64,000 nt of DNA from Helicobacter sp. TUL (GCF_002287135.1 NZ_NESU01000005.1:1-64000), one strand, 5' to 3'. Positions 38,176 to 49,307 are shown, counted from the first letter of the stretch. Numbers and translations are program-made. The notes: generated by a model not told the origin, from the sequence alone.

Positions 38176-38928
38176 TTAGATGACATACTCACAATCCATT
38201 TTTGTAAATTTCTCTAAAAACTGCTTGGCTCTTTGTGTTTGGGGCTTGGTAAAAAACTCTTGGGGTGTTGTGTTTTCCAAAATTTCTCCATCAGCCATAA
38301 ATAAGATTCTATCTGCTATTTTTCTTGCAAAGTTTAATTCATGGGTTACCAAAATCATTGTTTTATCTTTGATCATTTTTATGACATGCAACACTTCATT
38401 GACAAGCTCTGGATCAAGCGCAGAAGTTGGCTCATCAAAAAGCATAACCTTGGGATTAAACGCCAAAGCCCTAGCTATACCTATGCGTTGCTGTTGTCCT
38501 CCACTTAGCATACTTGGATAATGATTTGCCTTGTCTTTTAGTCCAACCATTTCTAAATATGTATAAGCAATATCTTGAGCTTCTTTTTTGTTATATTTAT
38601 ACACCGTGATAAGGGATTGGGTGATATTTTGTAGTGCGGTTTTGTTGGCAAAAAGATTATAATTTTGAAAAACCATTCCCGTGCTTTTGCGAATCTGCAT
38701 TAATTCTCGCCTTTTTAGCTTGGAAGAAAAATCAATTTCTACGCCATCTACATTCATAATCCCACTATCGGCATATTCAAGGAGATTCATACATCGTAAA
38801 AGTGTGCTTTTACCAGATCCACTTGGACCCAAGATAACATAGGTTTTATTTTTTTGTATATGTAATGCAATATCTTTTAAAACCATGTGATTATGAAAAC
38901 TTTTAGATAGGTGTTGTATTGTTATCAT
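38176..38928 (-). CDS. amino-acid ABC transporter ATPase
   Basis: Cytosolic motor of a polar amino-acid importer. The 250-residue protein has Walker A G-P-S-G-S-G-K-S-T (near 35-43), signature L-S-G-G-Q-Q-Q-R and Walker B L-F-D-E-P-T-S-A-L-D. It resembles GlnQ/HisP/TcyC-like proteins. Start overlaps the permease stop by four bases. The substrate could be cystine or glutamine; the motifs do not discriminate. Confidence 0.93.
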   Translation of the reverse strand: MITIQHLSKSFHNHMVLKDIALHIQKNKTYVILGPSGSGKSTLLRCMNLLEYADSGIMNVDGVEIDFSSKLKRRELMQIRKSTGMVFQNYNLFANKTALQNITQSLITVYKYNKKEAQDIAYTYLEMVGLKDKANHYPSMLSGGQQQRIGIARALAFNPKVMLFDEPTSALDPELVNEVLHVIKMIKDKTMILVTHELNFARKIADRILFMADGEILENTTPQEFFTKPQTQRAKQFLEKFTKMDCEYVI

Positions 38929-39641
38929 GCTTTGCCCACAATCTTTTTATAAGAATGAAGTTTTTTCTCAAACATTGCAAACCCTTTTTCTAACGCAATA
39001 CTAATAACCCAATAAATGAGTGCCGCCATAATATAGACTTCTAAAAATTTAGAACTTCTATCGGCTTCTAATGTCGCTATTCCCATTATTTCTGGAACAG
39101 AAGCAGCAAAAACAAGCGAGGTTTCTTTGATGAGTATGATGAAAAAATTTAAAATATTTGGCAGGGCGACAAGCATACTTTGTGGCAAAATGATAATGAG
39201 TAAAGCTTGTGTGGTATTCATGCCAACACTATAAGCAGCCTCTAGCTGTCCTTTGTCAATGCTTAGAATTGCACTTCTAAAAATCTCACTCAAATAAGCC
39301 GAACAATATAAAGAATACACAAGATACATAAAATATATGGCATCAATGCCTGAAATATCAATATTAAAGCCATATGCATAATTCAAATATCTAAACACTA
39401 ATGGTATCCCATAATATGCCAAAAAAATCTGCACCAAAACAGGAATGCCCCTAAAAAAAGAAATATATATCGTAGCAAGTTGGAAAATAATAGGGATTTT
39501 ATAAATCCTTACTAAGCTTAAAACTAATCCCAATAAGGCACCAACACAAAACCCAACAACGGCAATGACTAGAGAGATTGGGACACCTTTAAGCAAAGTA
39601 GGAAGAGCACTAAAGGCATAGCTAAAATCAAAAAGTTGCAT
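38925..39641 (-). CDS. amino-acid ABC transporter permease
   Basis: Inner-membrane permease of the HisMQ/GlnP type. The 238-residue protein has about five hydrophobic helices and the EAA loop (E-A-A-Y-S-V-G-M-N near 134-142) that docks to the ATPase. It overlaps the substrate-binding protein gene by one base and the ATPase gene by four. Confidence 0.92.
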   Translation of the reverse strand: MQLFDFSYAFSALPTLLKGVPISLVIAVVGFCVGALLGLVLSLVRIYKIPIIFQLATIYISFFRGIPVLVQIFLAYYGIPLVFRYLNYAYGFNIDISGIDAIYFMYLVYSLYCSAYLSEIFRSAILSIDKGQLEAAYSVGMNTTQALLIIILPQSMLVALPNILNFFIILIKETSLVFAASVPEIMGIATLEADRSSKFLEVYIMAALIYWVISIALEKGFAMFEKKLHSYKKIVGKA

Positions 39642-40414
39642 TATTTGCTTTGATCTACCCCAAAGTATTTCATAGAAAGTTCGCTTAATTTGCCTGATTC
39701 TTTGGCTTGAAGGATTGCTGAATCTATCTTTGTAATCAATGCCTTTGCAGAATCTTCTTTTCTAAAAACCAAATATACAGGGCTTTGTGAAATACGTTCA
39801 TCAAGCACTTTTAAGCTTAGATTCTGTTCTTTGATAATATCAGCAATGGAGGCAGGATCATTTAGATGCACATCAATTCTTTTATTGACCAAATCTTGCA
39901 ATAGTGGGATTAAATCCTTGTAATAGCGTATCTCTAGGATATTGCCATTTTTAGCATTCCAATCTTCCAGTATTTTTGTATGTGCTGAACCTACAACACA
40001 ACCAGCCACCTTACCTGATAAATCTGCTACACTTTTGATAGTCTCATCATCAGACCTTGCTACAAATTGCGAAGTGCTCACAAAATAACTTTGTGTTGTA
40101 AAAAGATATTTCTCTTCTCTCTCTTGTGTTTTTATAATTTGATTGGCTAACAAATCAAATCTCCCAGAATCTAACCCCAAAAACAGAGCATTCCAAGGTG
40201 CATTTTTAAACTCAAAATCCAAATTTGAATCGATCTCTTGCAAGATTCTAAGGACATCGACATCATAACCCATCATTTCTCCATCTTTGCCTACATAGGA
40301 AAATGGTTTATACGCACCTTCACTACCTACTTTGATACTTGTATTGTTTGAATCAGAACAAGCACTAACAATAATCAACAAAAATAGCACAAAAGACAAT
40401 TTTATAACTTTCAT
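39641..40414 (-). CDS. amino-acid ABC transporter substrate-binding lipoprotein
   Basis: Periplasmic binding lipoprotein: signal peptide and lipobox ending in Cys19 (I-V-S-A-C-S). The family-3 solute-binding body includes G-Y-D-V-D-V-L and A-G-C-V-V-G-S. 257 residues. Forms an operon with the permease and ATPase. It is most like cystine/polar amino-acid binders (TcyA or FliY), by overall look only. AAGGA precedes the ATG. Confidence 0.9.
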   Translation of the reverse strand: MKVIKLSFVLFLLIIVSACSDSNNTSIKVGSEGAYKPFSYVGKDGEMMGYDVDVLRILQEIDSNLDFEFKNAPWNALFLGLDSGRFDLLANQIIKTQEREEKYLFTTQSYFVSTSQFVARSDDETIKSVADLSGKVAGCVVGSAHTKILEDWNAKNGNILEIRYYKDLIPLLQDLVNKRIDVHLNDPASIADIIKEQNLSLKVLDERISQSPVYLVFRKEDSAKALITKIDSAILQAKESGKLSELSMKYFGVDQSK

Positions 40415-40621
40415 AGTAATCCTTGTATGTGTTCTTTGGAGGGTTTTTGGTTTTACAATAAGCCATTAACGCGTGTTTTACCTTTGTAAACATTTGTGGG
40501 ATTATAATATGAAAACAATAAATAAAACATAAGTTAACCTTATAAGATTCTAAATTTTAAAAAATCAAAAAACTTGTATTTTTTGTAAGAAAAGTATTAC
40601 CTTAATAACACGCTTTTTATT

Positions 40622-40627
40622 TATAAT
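40622..40627 (+). promoter_or_regulatory. -10 box for the beta-propeller gene
   Basis: TATAAT 73 bases before the ATG. The leader contains a hairpin (CATAGAGA/TCTCTATG, 40644-40669) that may affect stability or translation. Confidence 0.5.
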
Positions 40628-40643
40628 TATGCCCAACTCAAAT

Positions 40644-40669
40644 CATAGAGAATCTCTAAAATCTCTATG
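40644..40669 (+). repeat. hairpin in the 5' leader of the beta-propeller gene
   Basis: Eight-base-pair stem CATAGAGA with TCTCTATG around a 10-base loop, just downstream of the promoter. Confidence 0.5.
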
Positions 40670-40699
40670 AATTGAGAATCTATACACAAAGGATAATAT

Positions 40700-41569
40700 A
40701 TGATAACAAAATCACTTAAAAGCTTCGTGCTTGCAGGGATTGTTTCAAGTGGGCTTACTATGAGTGCAAATGCTGCACAACCTCAACATATCGATGGATT
40801 CTCACATCCAGAAAGTGTCTTTGTCAATAAAGATGAAGTATATGTAAGCAACATCGGTGAAAAACTTGAGCCAATGGCAAAAGACAATGATGGCTTTATC
40901 TCTAAGCTTGATAAGAATGGTAATGTTGTAGAACTCAAATGGATCACAAATCTTAATGCCCCAAAAGGTATGAATGTGATTAATGACACATTGTATGTCG
41001 TGGATATTGATACACTCAAAGGCTTTGATCTTAAAAGCAAAAAAGAAGTGCTAAATATTCCTGTAGATGGCGCGGTATTTTTGAATGATATCGTAGTGCT
41101 TGATAACAATACACTTCTAGTAAGCGACACTGGCACAGGCATCATTCATCAATTTAATCTTGCCAAAAAACAATACCAAACTTTTGCTAAGCTAGATTCT
41201 CAATATGCCGGACCAAATGGGCTTTTGCTTGATCCTAAGAAAAAAGCGCTTATTGTAGTAGGGTATGATCCAGCAGGCAAACAACAAGGAAGTGTTGTAA
41301 GCATTGATCTTAAAAGCAAAAAAGTGCGTGCAATCACAAAACCACTAGGTGCGCTTGATGGCGTCGCAGTAGCTAAAAATGGTGATTTGCTTGTGAGTGA
41401 TTGGGGCACAGATCTCCAAGGCGTTATTTATCGCATAGATTCTAAAGGGCAAGTAAGCACTATTAAAATAGAATCTATGGGCGGACCTGCGGATATGTAT
41501 AGCGATGGAGTGAGCCTTTGGATACCAAGAATGGTAGATAAAAAGGTAAGTAAAATCGATTTACCATAA
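40700..41569 (+). CDS. secreted beta-propeller protein (SMP-30/NHL-like)
   Basis: Signal peptide ending in A-N-A-A, then repeated strands of about 40 residues with G-x-x-V-x-x-D-x-x-x-N patterns (for example G-P-N-G-L-L-L-D, L-D-G-V-A-V-A-K-N-G-D-L-L-V-S-D), the mark of a six-bladed NHL/SMP-30 propeller. 289 residues in the periplasm. A binding or hydrolase function cannot be assigned. AAAGGA stands upstream of the ATG and an intrinsic hairpin follows the stop. Confidence 0.8.
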   Translation: MITKSLKSFVLAGIVSSGLTMSANAAQPQHIDGFSHPESVFVNKDEVYVSNIGEKLEPMAKDNDGFISKLDKNGNVVELKWITNLNAPKGMNVINDTLYVVDIDTLKGFDLKSKKEVLNIPVDGAVFLNDIVVLDNNTLLVSDTGTGIIHQFNLAKKQYQTFAKLDSQYAGPNGLLLDPKKKALIVVGYDPAGKQQGSVVSIDLKSKKVRAITKPLGALDGVAVAKNGDLLVSDWGTDLQGVIYRIDSKGQVSTIKIESMGGPADMYSDGVSLWIPRMVDKKVSKIDLP

Positions 41570-41580
41570 CCTCTAAAAAC

Positions 41581-41601
41581 CTAGCGGAAGTTTTCCGCTA
41601 G
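41581..41601. terminator. hairpin between converging genes
   Basis: Perfect arms CTAGCGGAA and TTCCGCTAG with a three-base loop, centred between the beta-propeller and flippase genes, suited to both directions. Confidence 0.75.
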
Positions 41602-41624
41602 TGATATGCGTATTATATAAGTAA

Positions 41625-43331
41625 TTATTTTTGTTTAATAATCTCAACTCTGCGTTCACACCGCTCGATAGTATTAAGCCTATGCGCAATAACAAGCAAT
41701 GTTTTATTTTGCGCCACATCATAAATCTCATCCATAATCTTTTCTTCTGTTGCCGTATCTAGCGCACTTGTAGCTTCATCAAGCACCAAAATTTCAGGAT
41801 TATCATAAATAGCACGCGCAATGCCTATGCGTTGCTTTTGCCCACCACTTAGTAACAAACCACCTTCACCTACACGCGTATAAATCCCACCATGTTCTTG
41901 TAAAAATTCATAAATATTTGCCTTTTTACATGCCTCTATCACGCGATCTTCATTCATCTCACTTCCAAATGCCACATTTTCTGCCACACTACCATCAAAT
42001 AGATAAATAGTTTGGGGAATATAGCCAATTTTCTTACGCCAAGATCGGAGATTATGGTTGTTTAGCTCCTTACCATCGATATAAATCATACCTTGTTGTG
42101 GTTTATAAATCCCAATGATAAGATCTACCAATGTGCTTTTACCAGCACCGCTTTCGCCACAAAAGGCAATCTTATCGCCTTTGTGTATTGTAAGACTAAA
42201 ATCGCGCAAAATTGCTTTGTTTGGCTCATAACCAAAGGTAACGCCCTTAAGCTCAATGCTTTTTTCAAATGCACAAGGCTCGTTATCCTCATAATCTGTA
42301 TGATATAACAAATCTTCATACACAAGTGCTACAGAATGTGCACAATACCCCATGAGATTATATGTCGACAATATTCTACTTACAGCAGGTAAGATTCTAT
42401 ATAAGGCAAGAGCATACATCGAGATAATAGGCAACACTGCATCAACATCTCTATAGGCTACAAGGATATATGCCACACAGCCAATAAGTATGCTAAACCC
42501 TAGAGATTCAAGTAAAAAGCGTGGAGTGGTGAGTATAGTTTGAGTGAGGATCTCTGCATTTGTGCGCTTCATACTTGCTTCTTCAAATTCTTCAAAAACT
42601 TGTTTTTGGTTGCCTTTTAATTTAATAATCTTAAAATTTCCAAAGGTTTTAGAAATAATCTCATTAAACCTTGTATTCATGGCGCTACGTACCTGTCCCA
42701 TTATTTCAATCTTTTTACCTAAGATCTTTATCACTAAAAACACTTGCAATCCCACAATAATGGTGAGTGCTAAGGTCATTTTCCAACTTGTGATAAGTAG
42801 CAAAACATACAAAATACCAATGGTAAAAAACTCCCCAAACATTTGCAAAAGACTTTGCACATACATAGAAGCTCTTGAGGATTCTTGAGCAATATTAGCA
42901 CGGACTCTATCAAGCTTGCGTTTAACAAAATCATCATAATTAATCTCTACTGCCTTACTAAATAATCGATATGCAAAAAAATGAAATTTTTTATATGCAA
43001 AGCGATTTTGTGCGTATGTAAATGCAATGCTATAGAGCATTCTAAAAATATAAAAAACAATAAGTGCCACGCTAAAGGCAATCATAAACTCAAAAGTATC
43101 CTTAAATCCAAAAAATGTATAAATCCCATGAGAAATAGAGTGACTGGTAATGAGATTAGGGTTACTCGCAAAGCTAATAAAAGGCATAATAATACTAACA
43201 CTAAAGGTTTCAATCACAGAATACGCAATCGTGGCAAAAAACAATCCAAGTAAAATTATTTTATCACGCCTTGTAAGCAAAGAGCGCAATTTATTGATAG
43301 TTGTTAAGGTTGTTTGTTTTTTATGCTTCAT
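41625..43331 (-). CDS. ABC-type lipid-linked oligosaccharide flippase, Wzk/PglK-like
   Basis: Homodimeric ABC exporter: six hydrophobic helices in residues about 20-320, then the ATPase with Walker A G-E-S-G-A-G-K-S-T, signature L-S-G-G-Q-K-Q-R and Walker B I-L-V-L-D-E-A. 568 residues. It resembles PglK/Wzk, which flip undecaprenyl-linked glycans for N-glycan or O-antigen synthesis; a lipid-A MsbA role is the alternative. It lies next to murD/mraY, whose lipid carrier is the same undecaprenyl phosphate. Confidence 0.8.
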   Translation of the reverse strand: MKHKKQTTLTTINKLRSLLTRRDKIILLGLFFATIAYSVIETFSVSIIMPFISFASNPNLITSHSISHGIYTFFGFKDTFEFMIAFSVALIVFYIFRMLYSIAFTYAQNRFAYKKFHFFAYRLFSKAVEINYDDFVKRKLDRVRANIAQESSRASMYVQSLLQMFGEFFTIGILYVLLLITSWKMTLALTIIVGLQVFLVIKILGKKIEIMGQVRSAMNTRFNEIISKTFGNFKIIKLKGNQKQVFEEFEEASMKRTNAEILTQTILTTPRFLLESLGFSILIGCVAYILVAYRDVDAVLPIISMYALALYRILPAVSRILSTYNLMGYCAHSVALVYEDLLYHTDYEDNEPCAFEKSIELKGVTFGYEPNKAILRDFSLTIHKGDKIAFCGESGAGKSTLVDLIIGIYKPQQGMIYIDGKELNNHNLRSWRKKIGYIPQTIYLFDGSVAENVAFGSEMNEDRVIEACKKANIYEFLQEHGGIYTRVGEGGLLLSGGQKQRIGIARAIYDNPEILVLDEATSALDTATEEKIMDEIYDVAQNKTLLVIAHRLNTIERCERRVEIIKQK

Positions 43332-43340
43332 GAAAACTCC

Positions 43341-44645
43341 TTATCTTAAAGTTAGAGCATATTGTTTAAATACATCTCCGCGCTCCTTGTAAGAGCTAAA
43401 TTGATCAAGGCTCGCAGCAGCTGGGGAAAGCAAGGCAACGTCACATTCTTTATAAGAATCTTTAGCATATCGTGCTTTTTTGATTGCCTCCACCGCTACA
43501 TCAAGCGTATTGCAAACTTCACAAGATATGCCATATTCCATACTTAATTCTAAAAGCCTAGAGGCATTGCTACCAATGGCAAAAATACTAATAGATTTAC
43601 CTTGCATGAATCTAAAAAGTGGGCGTAAATCCGCACCCTTATCATCGCCTCCCAAAATAAGCCATATATGCTTATCCTGATACCGACGCACTGCTTCAAT
43701 AGTAGCATCGACATTAGTGCCCTTGCTATCATCAACCCATAAATAATTTTGTGAATCTCTAAACTCTTCTATCCTGTGCGCACCAATCTTAAAGGCATTA
43801 AGCGCCTCTATATCACACACACCATACAAAATCTTGGCAATCCCAAGCGCAATGAGACCATCAAGCAAAAATGGTTCTTTGATATGCACAGATGTAATCT
43901 CTATCCCAAGCTGCGATGCCAAATCTTGTGAATCTTTATAAAAATACGCCCTACCCTTAAATGCCCTAGATACAGGGTGCTCTGCAAGCTCAAAAGGCAA
44001 AATAGCGCTTGTATCCTCACGCATACGCCCTAGCACACTAAGTTTATCTGCCACATATGCCTCAAAACTTCCATGCCAAGTGATATGATCCTCTCGCACT
44101 GGTAAAAGTGCATACACATCTGGCGTGGCGTGCGTAGCATAATGCAGACTAAAAGAACTTGTTTCTAAAATCCAAAGTGGTGTATGACTGACATACAGCT
44201 CACTTAGCGGAGTGCCTATGTTGCCGCCACTTTTTGCGCCAAAAGATTCTAAGAGTGTGGTTGTCATCTGTGTAGTGGTTGTCTTGCCATTAGTGCCACT
44301 AATCCACACGCTTTTTGGTGGAATCTGCCAATGCTGCAATAAAAAATAAAAAAAATCATATTCACCAATAAGATTACGAGCCTTATGCACAAGCATATGC
44401 GTAGGTGGAATACCTGGTGAGATGATAGATATATCACATGTTTGTAATGAATCTTGTGTAAGATTCACAATAGGCGTAGGTGCGCCATCATCGCTAAAAA
44501 GTGCAGAATCTAACAAAGTATTGCCAAATTCATCACTGCGTGTGCCCTCAAATGTATCATCATAAATTGCAACGCGTATCCCAAGAGAATTCAAAAATCG
44601 CACAAGAGGCTTTGTTGTAACGCCATAACCAAAAATACGTATCAT
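43341..44645 (-). CDS. murD: UDP-N-acetylmuramoyl-L-alanine:D-glutamate ligase
   Basis: Adds D-Glu to UDP-MurNAc-L-Ala in peptidoglycan synthesis. S-G-T-N-G-K-T-T-T is the ATP-binding loop, and V-D-D-S-K-G-T-N and L-G-G-D-D-K-G-A-D follow. 434 residues, slightly short at the N-terminus as in other epsilonproteobacteria. mraY is 5 bases upstream. Confidence 0.96.
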   Translation of the reverse strand: MIRIFGYGVTTKPLVRFLNSLGIRVAIYDDTFEGTRSDEFGNTLLDSALFSDDGAPTPIVNLTQDSLQTCDISIISPGIPPTHMLVHKARNLIGEYDFFYFLLQHWQIPPKSVWISGTNGKTTTTQMTTTLLESFGAKSGGNIGTPLSELYVSHTPLWILETSSFSLHYATHATPDVYALLPVREDHITWHGSFEAYVADKLSVLGRMREDTSAILPFELAEHPVSRAFKGRAYFYKDSQDLASQLGIEITSVHIKEPFLLDGLIALGIAKILYGVCDIEALNAFKIGAHRIEEFRDSQNYLWVDDSKGTNVDATIEAVRRYQDKHIWLILGGDDKGADLRPLFRFMQGKSISIFAIGSNASRLLELSMEYGISCEVCNTLDVAVEAIKKARYAKDSYKECDVALLSPAAASLDQFSSYKERGDVFKQYALTLR

Positions 44646-44650
44646 AGAAT

Positions 44651-45742
44651 CTACCTAAGTTTAAGTGTAAGAAGCGCAATGAGATTTGCTAGCAAGGCAA
44701 CAATCCAAAAACGCACAATAATTTTATTCTCCGCCCAACCCTTTTTCTCAAAGTGATGATGTATAGGCGCCATAAGAAAAATCCGCTTTTGTCTGTATTT
44801 ATAACTCCCAATTTGGAGCATTACAGAAAGTGTTTCAAACACAAACACAATGCCAATGAGTATAAGCAAAATTTCATTATGTGAAATAATTGCCATATAT
44901 GCGATAAATCCGCCAAGCGCTAGACTGCCACTATCTCCCATAAACACTTGTGCGGGGTGGCAGTTATACCACAAAAAGCCAAAAAGCGCACCTATAAGCG
45001 CACAACTCATCACAATAAGCTCTCCGCTATGAATGACTTTAGGCCAATACAAATATGATGATAACCCAATGTGTCCGCCAATATACACAAATACAGAAAG
45101 ACTAAAGAGCGCAAATATACTTGGTGCAGTCGCCAAACCATCAAGTCCATCGGTAATATTGACAGCATTTGCACTTGCCACAAATACAAGCATCCAAAAC
45201 ACAATACTCACAATAGGGATATGTATAGAATCTATGCGGATATTTGCAAAAGCATTCATATCAAAAAGTGGCTCTTTCATAAAAGGGAGATAAAAATTCC
45301 CAGTATGTCCAAGATTTGCAAGACATAAGGCAATGCAACACGATAGCACAACAAGCAAAAGCATTTTGACTTTGGCACTCATACCGGCATTGGAGTTAGC
45401 CGAGATTTTCATAAAATCATCTCTTGCACCAATGAGACTAAAGCCCACAAGCCCAACAATGCCCAATATAATATATGAGTTTGTCATATCTGCACACAAA
45501 AATGTCGCAACAAGGGTGCAAAATACAAATACTACGCCACCCATAGTTGGGGTATTTTTTTTCTCCTCGTGGGGGACAAAATGCGAGATAGGCTGATTGG
45601 CTTTTTTGGCTTTTGCCCAACGGATAAAATAGGGAAATATTGCGATACTTAGAATAAAAGCGAGAAAAAAACTTACACCTGCACGAAATGTGATATATTG
45701 AAACAAATTAATATGTGTCGTGCTCCACAGCCAATATAGCAT
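44651..45742 (-). CDS. mraY: phospho-N-acetylmuramoyl-pentapeptide transferase
   Basis: Makes lipid I in the inner membrane. Start taken at ATG 45742 (M-L-Y-W-L-W), preceded by GGGGGTGG. A longer frame to 45766 adds residues not typical of the family. 363 residues with ten hydrophobic segments; [10 protein letters not shown] (the D-G-L-D-G metal site) and M-G-D-S-G-S-L-A are visible. Confidence 0.96.
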   Translation of the reverse strand: MLYWLWSTTHINLFQYITFRAGVSFFLAFILSIAIFPYFIRWAKAKKANQPISHFVPHEEKKNTPTMGGVVFVFCTLVATFLCADMTNSYIILGIVGLVGFSLIGARDDFMKISANSNAGMSAKVKMLLLVVLSCCIALCLANLGHTGNFYLPFMKEPLFDMNAFANIRIDSIHIPIVSIVFWMLVFVASANAVNITDGLDGLATAPSIFALFSLSVFVYIGGHIGLSSYLYWPKVIHSGELIVMSCALIGALFGFLWYNCHPAQVFMGDSGSLALGGFIAYMAIISHNEILLILIGIVFVFETLSVMLQIGSYKYRQKRIFLMAPIHHHFEKKGWAENKIIVRFWIVALLANLIALLTLKLR

Positions 45743-45828
45743 ATCCACCCCCATAAACTTACACAAAATAAAGCAGGGATTGTATCTCTAATTTTGTAAA
45801 ACTAGGCTAAATTTTAATGTTTTTAGAC

Positions 45829-45834
45829 TAAAAT
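45829..45834 (+). promoter_or_regulatory. -10 box for gpmI
   Basis: TAAAAT in GACTAAAATCC, about 38 bases before the gpmI ATG, which has AAGGAG as binding site. Confidence 0.45.
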
Positions 45835-45871
45835 CCTTACCAACAAACTTTACCTCTCTTAAGGAGCAAGT

Positions 45872-47359
45872 ATGCATAAAAAAGCTGTTTTAGTTATCAC
45901 AGATGGTATTGGCTATAGCCAACATACTACATATAATGCCTTTTATCACGCCAAAAAACCTACTTATGATTATCTCTTTGAAAATGTCCCTTATGCAATG
46001 ATTCATACATATGGACTAAGTGTAGGATTGCCAGAAGAACAAATGGGTAATTCTGAAGTGGGGCATATGTGCATAGGATCTGGGCGTGTGCTTTATCAAG
46101 ATCTTGTCAAAATATCACTTGCCTTAGAAAATGGTGAGATACAACACAACAAAGCGTTTTTGCATGTCGCAGATTCATGTGAAGATATACATCTATGTGG
46201 GCTTATGAGCGATGGCGGTGTGCATTCTCATCTCTCGCACTTACTAGGTCTTGCTACTATCTGTGCGACAAAAAATAAACGCGTATGGCTTCATCTTATT
46301 ACCGATGGGCGAGATGTTTTGCCTCAAAGTGCCTTAGAATATCTTAATAAAGTGCAACATGCCATTAATGCGTATCCAAATATTCACATTGCCACACTTA
46401 GTGGGAGATTCTATGCAATGGATAGAGATAAACGCTGGGATCGTATAGAATCTGCATATAATGCCATTGTGTGTGCGGATAATACAACGACCAAAACACC
46501 ACAAGAATATATCCAATCCCAATACAAACAAGAAATTTTTGATGAATTTATTCCGCCTGTGAGTTTTGCTCCATATCAGGGTATGCACGATAATGATGGA
46601 TTTATCTTTGTCAATTTCCGATCAGATAGAGCAAGGCAAATTGTTGATGCGATTGGCAATACATCATTTGATGGATTTGTGCGAAAACGCGTGCCAAAAC
46701 TCCATATTGCAACAATGTGTGAATACGATAGTAGTTTTGAGTTTCCTATTATGTTCCCCAAAGACAAGGTCCAAAACACTCTAGCCGAAGTAATCTCAAA
46801 CGCATCGCTAAGGCAATTTCACACCGCAGAGACAGAAAAATATGCGCATGTTACATTCTTTTTAAATGGTGGGCGTGAGGAAGAGTTTGAGAGCGAAAAG
46901 CGTGTGCTTATCCCTTCACCAAAGGTTACGACATATGATTTACAACCACAAATGAGCGCAGAAGCGGTGGGTGATGCCGTGCTTGAAGCTATGCAAGAAG
47001 GTTATGATTTTGTTGTGGTTAATTTTGCAAATGGGGATATGGTAGGACACACTGGGAATTTTCAAGCCGCTATCAAGGCTGTAGAAGCAGTTGATACACA
47101 ATTAGGCAGGATTATTGAATCTGCAAAAAAATTGGGTTATGCGGTTGTGATTACAAGTGATCATGGTAATTGCGAGGAAATGAAAGATTCACAAGGCAAC
47201 ACACTAACAAACCATACCGTAGGTGATGTATGGGCTTTTGTGCTTGATGAAAATGTCAAAGAAGTGGCAAAAGAGGGTGGGCTAAATAATATCGCTCCAA
47301 CAATCCTTAAACTTATGAATCTACCAAAACCACAAGAAATGGATAATGCTCTTTTTTAG
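45872..47359 (+). CDS. gpmI: 2,3-bisphosphoglycerate-independent phosphoglycerate mutase
   Basis: Interconverts 3- and 2-phosphoglycerate using two Mn ions. The nucleophile serine is in M-G-N-S-E-V-G-H (near 60-67), and later metal ligands are in [11 protein letters not shown]. 495 residues, slightly under the usual 510. Strong AAGGAG precedes the ATG. Confidence 0.96.
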   Translation: MHKKAVLVITDGIGYSQHTTYNAFYHAKKPTYDYLFENVPYAMIHTYGLSVGLPEEQMGNSEVGHMCIGSGRVLYQDLVKISLALENGEIQHNKAFLHVADSCEDIHLCGLMSDGGVHSHLSHLLGLATICATKNKRVWLHLITDGRDVLPQSALEYLNKVQHAINAYPNIHIATLSGRFYAMDRDKRWDRIESAYNAIVCADNTTTKTPQEYIQSQYKQEIFDEFIPPVSFAPYQGMHDNDGFIFVNFRSDRARQIVDAIGNTSFDGFVRKRVPKLHIATMCEYDSSFEFPIMFPKDKVQNTLAEVISNASLRQFHTAETEKYAHVTFFLNGGREEEFESEKRVLIPSPKVTTYDLQPQMSAEAVGDAVLEAMQEGYDFVVVNFANGDMVGHTGNFQAAIKAVEAVDTQLGRIIESAKKLGYAVVITSDHGNCEEMKDSQGNTLTNHTVGDVWAFVLDENVKEVAKEGGLNNIAPTILKLMNLPKPQEMDNALF

Positions 47360-47368
47360 TGTAATGTC

Positions 47369-48493
47369 TTATGAGTGCGTGGTATGAAGCCACGATGCAC
47401 TAAAGGCGCGCACTTCAGAATCTAAAGCCCGAATGTCTTGAATATCTGTAAGTGCGTGTGTCTTGATACTATCAAAATATCGCATACTTTCCAAAATACA
47501 CGCGCTAATACTCCCAAAATCAATGCGTGAATCCAAAAATGCACCCACCGCGATTTCATTACTAGCATTTAGCACAATACCAAGCTTTGGATACGCTAAA
47601 AGTGTTGATTTGAGATCCCATACAGGATAGCGTTTAGAATCTATGGGTTTAAGATGTATATTTGTAAGCGCACTCATATCAAAGCGTGGGATAAGGCGCA
47701 TAGACTTTGCCTTTTGCTCATCAAGCGCATAGGCTATGGGAAGTTGCATATCAGCGTGAGAAATATGTGCGGTGATAGATCCATCTACAAACTCCACAAG
47801 TGCGTGTATTGCGGAGCACTCCTCGATATATGCGTCAATATGTTGTATGCCAAACAGCCAATATGCTTCCAAAACCTCAAAAAGCTTATTTACCATTGTT
47901 GCGCTATCTATTGTAATTTTTTGCCCCATAGACCAATTTGGGTGCTTAAGTGCTTCAGCGGGTGTGGCAAAAGGCAGTTTGTCTAATGGCATATCACGCA
48001 ATGCCCCACCACTAGCAGTAATACAAAGCCTATATATTGCTCGCGCAGTATGCAGATACCACAATCCAAAATGCTCACTATCAATAGGCGTAATTGGATA
48101 ATCAGCAAAAAGCCACCCAGCATTCACAAGACTTTCTTTGTTTGCAAGGGCAAGTTTTTTGCCACATTGCTTAATCACAAGACTTGGAGCAAGCCCAGCA
48201 TAACCCACCAAGGCATTAACCGCAAGTGTGCTTTGAGAAGCTTTGATCATATCCAAAAGCCCCTCTTCACCAAAGAAAACGCGTATATTCTGCGCCTTGA
48301 TATATGCCATATCAAGCTTTGTTGCGTCATTTATATCCGCTATGCAGATATTTTTTGGGCGATATTGATGAATTTGTGTATTAAAAAGTGCAATATTCTT
48401 ACCTGCGCTAAGAGATTCTATAGGAAGCCCAAAGGCATTTGCGACCTTAAGGGTATTTGTCCCAATAGAACCAGTGCTACCTAAAAGAATCAT
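47369..48493 (-). CDS. dxr: 1-deoxy-D-xylulose 5-phosphate reductoisomerase
   Basis: Second step of the MEP isoprenoid pathway. The NADPH-binding [11 protein letters not shown] is at residues 4-14, and A-S-G-G-A-L-R-D (near 160) and H-P-N-W-S-M-G are catalytic-site landmarks. The C-terminal metal-binding and dimer domain is present. 374 residues. Its ATG lies 16 bases downstream of cdsA's stop and the two may be cotranscribed. Confidence 0.97.
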   Translation of the reverse strand: MILLGSTGSIGTNTLKVANAFGLPIESLSAGKNIALFNTQIHQYRPKNICIADINDATKLDMAYIKAQNIRVFFGEEGLLDMIKASQSTLAVNALVGYAGLAPSLVIKQCGKKLALANKESLVNAGWLFADYPITPIDSEHFGLWYLHTARAIYRLCITASGGALRDMPLDKLPFATPAEALKHPNWSMGQKITIDSATMVNKLFEVLEAYWLFGIQHIDAYIEECSAIHALVEFVDGSITAHISHADMQLPIAYALDEQKAKSMRLIPRFDMSALTNIHLKPIDSKRYPVWDLKSTLLAYPKLGIVLNASNEIAVGAFLDSRIDFGSISACILESMRYFDSIKTHALTDIQDIRALDSEVRAFSASWLHTTHS

Positions 48494-48509
48494 AGACTAA
48501 AAGCAATGT

Positions 48510-49307
48510 TTATGAAAAATATATTTCGCTATAAAGCGGTAAAGCAGAAAGTGCAAAAAGCATTATAACAGCACCAAACAATAATGCATCAACTCTATCT
48601 AGCACACCACCATGACCGGGAAAAATCGAGCCACTATCCTTGAGATTTACTTCACGCTTGAGATAGCTCTCAAACAAATCCCCAAAAACAGAACTAAGCG
48701 CGATACAAAATGCTACCAACACCGCTACAAAAAAGCTATGTGTGATACCAAGACACAATACAGAGCCTAAAGCAGTGCCACAAGCAACCCCTATGATGAC
48801 ACCCTCGATAGTTTTCTTTGGTGATGTGGGTGAAAATGGGGTTTTGCCAAAAAGTCTCCCACCAAAATATGCCCCTATATCGGTGCAAGCTACTACCACG
48901 ATAAGACAAATAAGCCCCAATCTACCAAATGACTCATACACAGACCAAATACACAAAAATGGTAAGGTAGGATACAAAAAGGGTAGCAACACTTTTAAAG
49001 GAAGTTTTTTGTTATATGCAATATAAGAAGCATACACGATAAGCACACACAAGCCATTATACAAAGGGGTTTTGGTAAAATACACGCTAATCCACAATAA
49101 CACGCTCCACGCATAAAAATGCCACGCAGATTCTAAAGAATAAAAAGCTAGAGATTCTCTAAGCGCAATCACAAAAAGCGCACCCAATACAAACCAAATA
49201 AGCAATGTGCTATTAAGCAACAAAATCAATGCAAGTGCCACAACAAGCAAGGCACCTGTGATATAGCGCTGTTTATCCGCACCCAAACTCTTTATTCTAT
49301 CTTTCAT
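48510..49307 (-). CDS. cdsA: phosphatidate cytidylyltransferase
   Basis: Makes CDP-diacylglycerol for phospholipids in the inner membrane. The 265-residue protein has multiple hydrophobic helices and the C-terminal signature S-V-F-G-D-L-F-E-S...K-D-S-G-S-I-F-P-G-H-G-G-V-L-D-R-V-D. S-P-K-K-T-I-E-G-V precedes it. It is followed by dxr. Confidence 0.95.
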   Translation of the reverse strand: MKDRIKSLGADKQRYITGALLVVALALILLLNSTLLIWFVLGALFVIALRESLAFYSLESAWHFYAWSVLLWISVYFTKTPLYNGLCVLIVYASYIAYNKKLPLKVLLPFLYPTLPFLCIWSVYESFGRLGLICLIVVVACTDIGAYFGGRLFGKTPFSPTSPKKTIEGVIIGVACGTALGSVLCLGITHSFFVAVLVAFCIALSSVFGDLFESYLKREVNLKDSGSIFPGHGGVLDRVDALLFGAVIMLFALSALPLYSEIYFS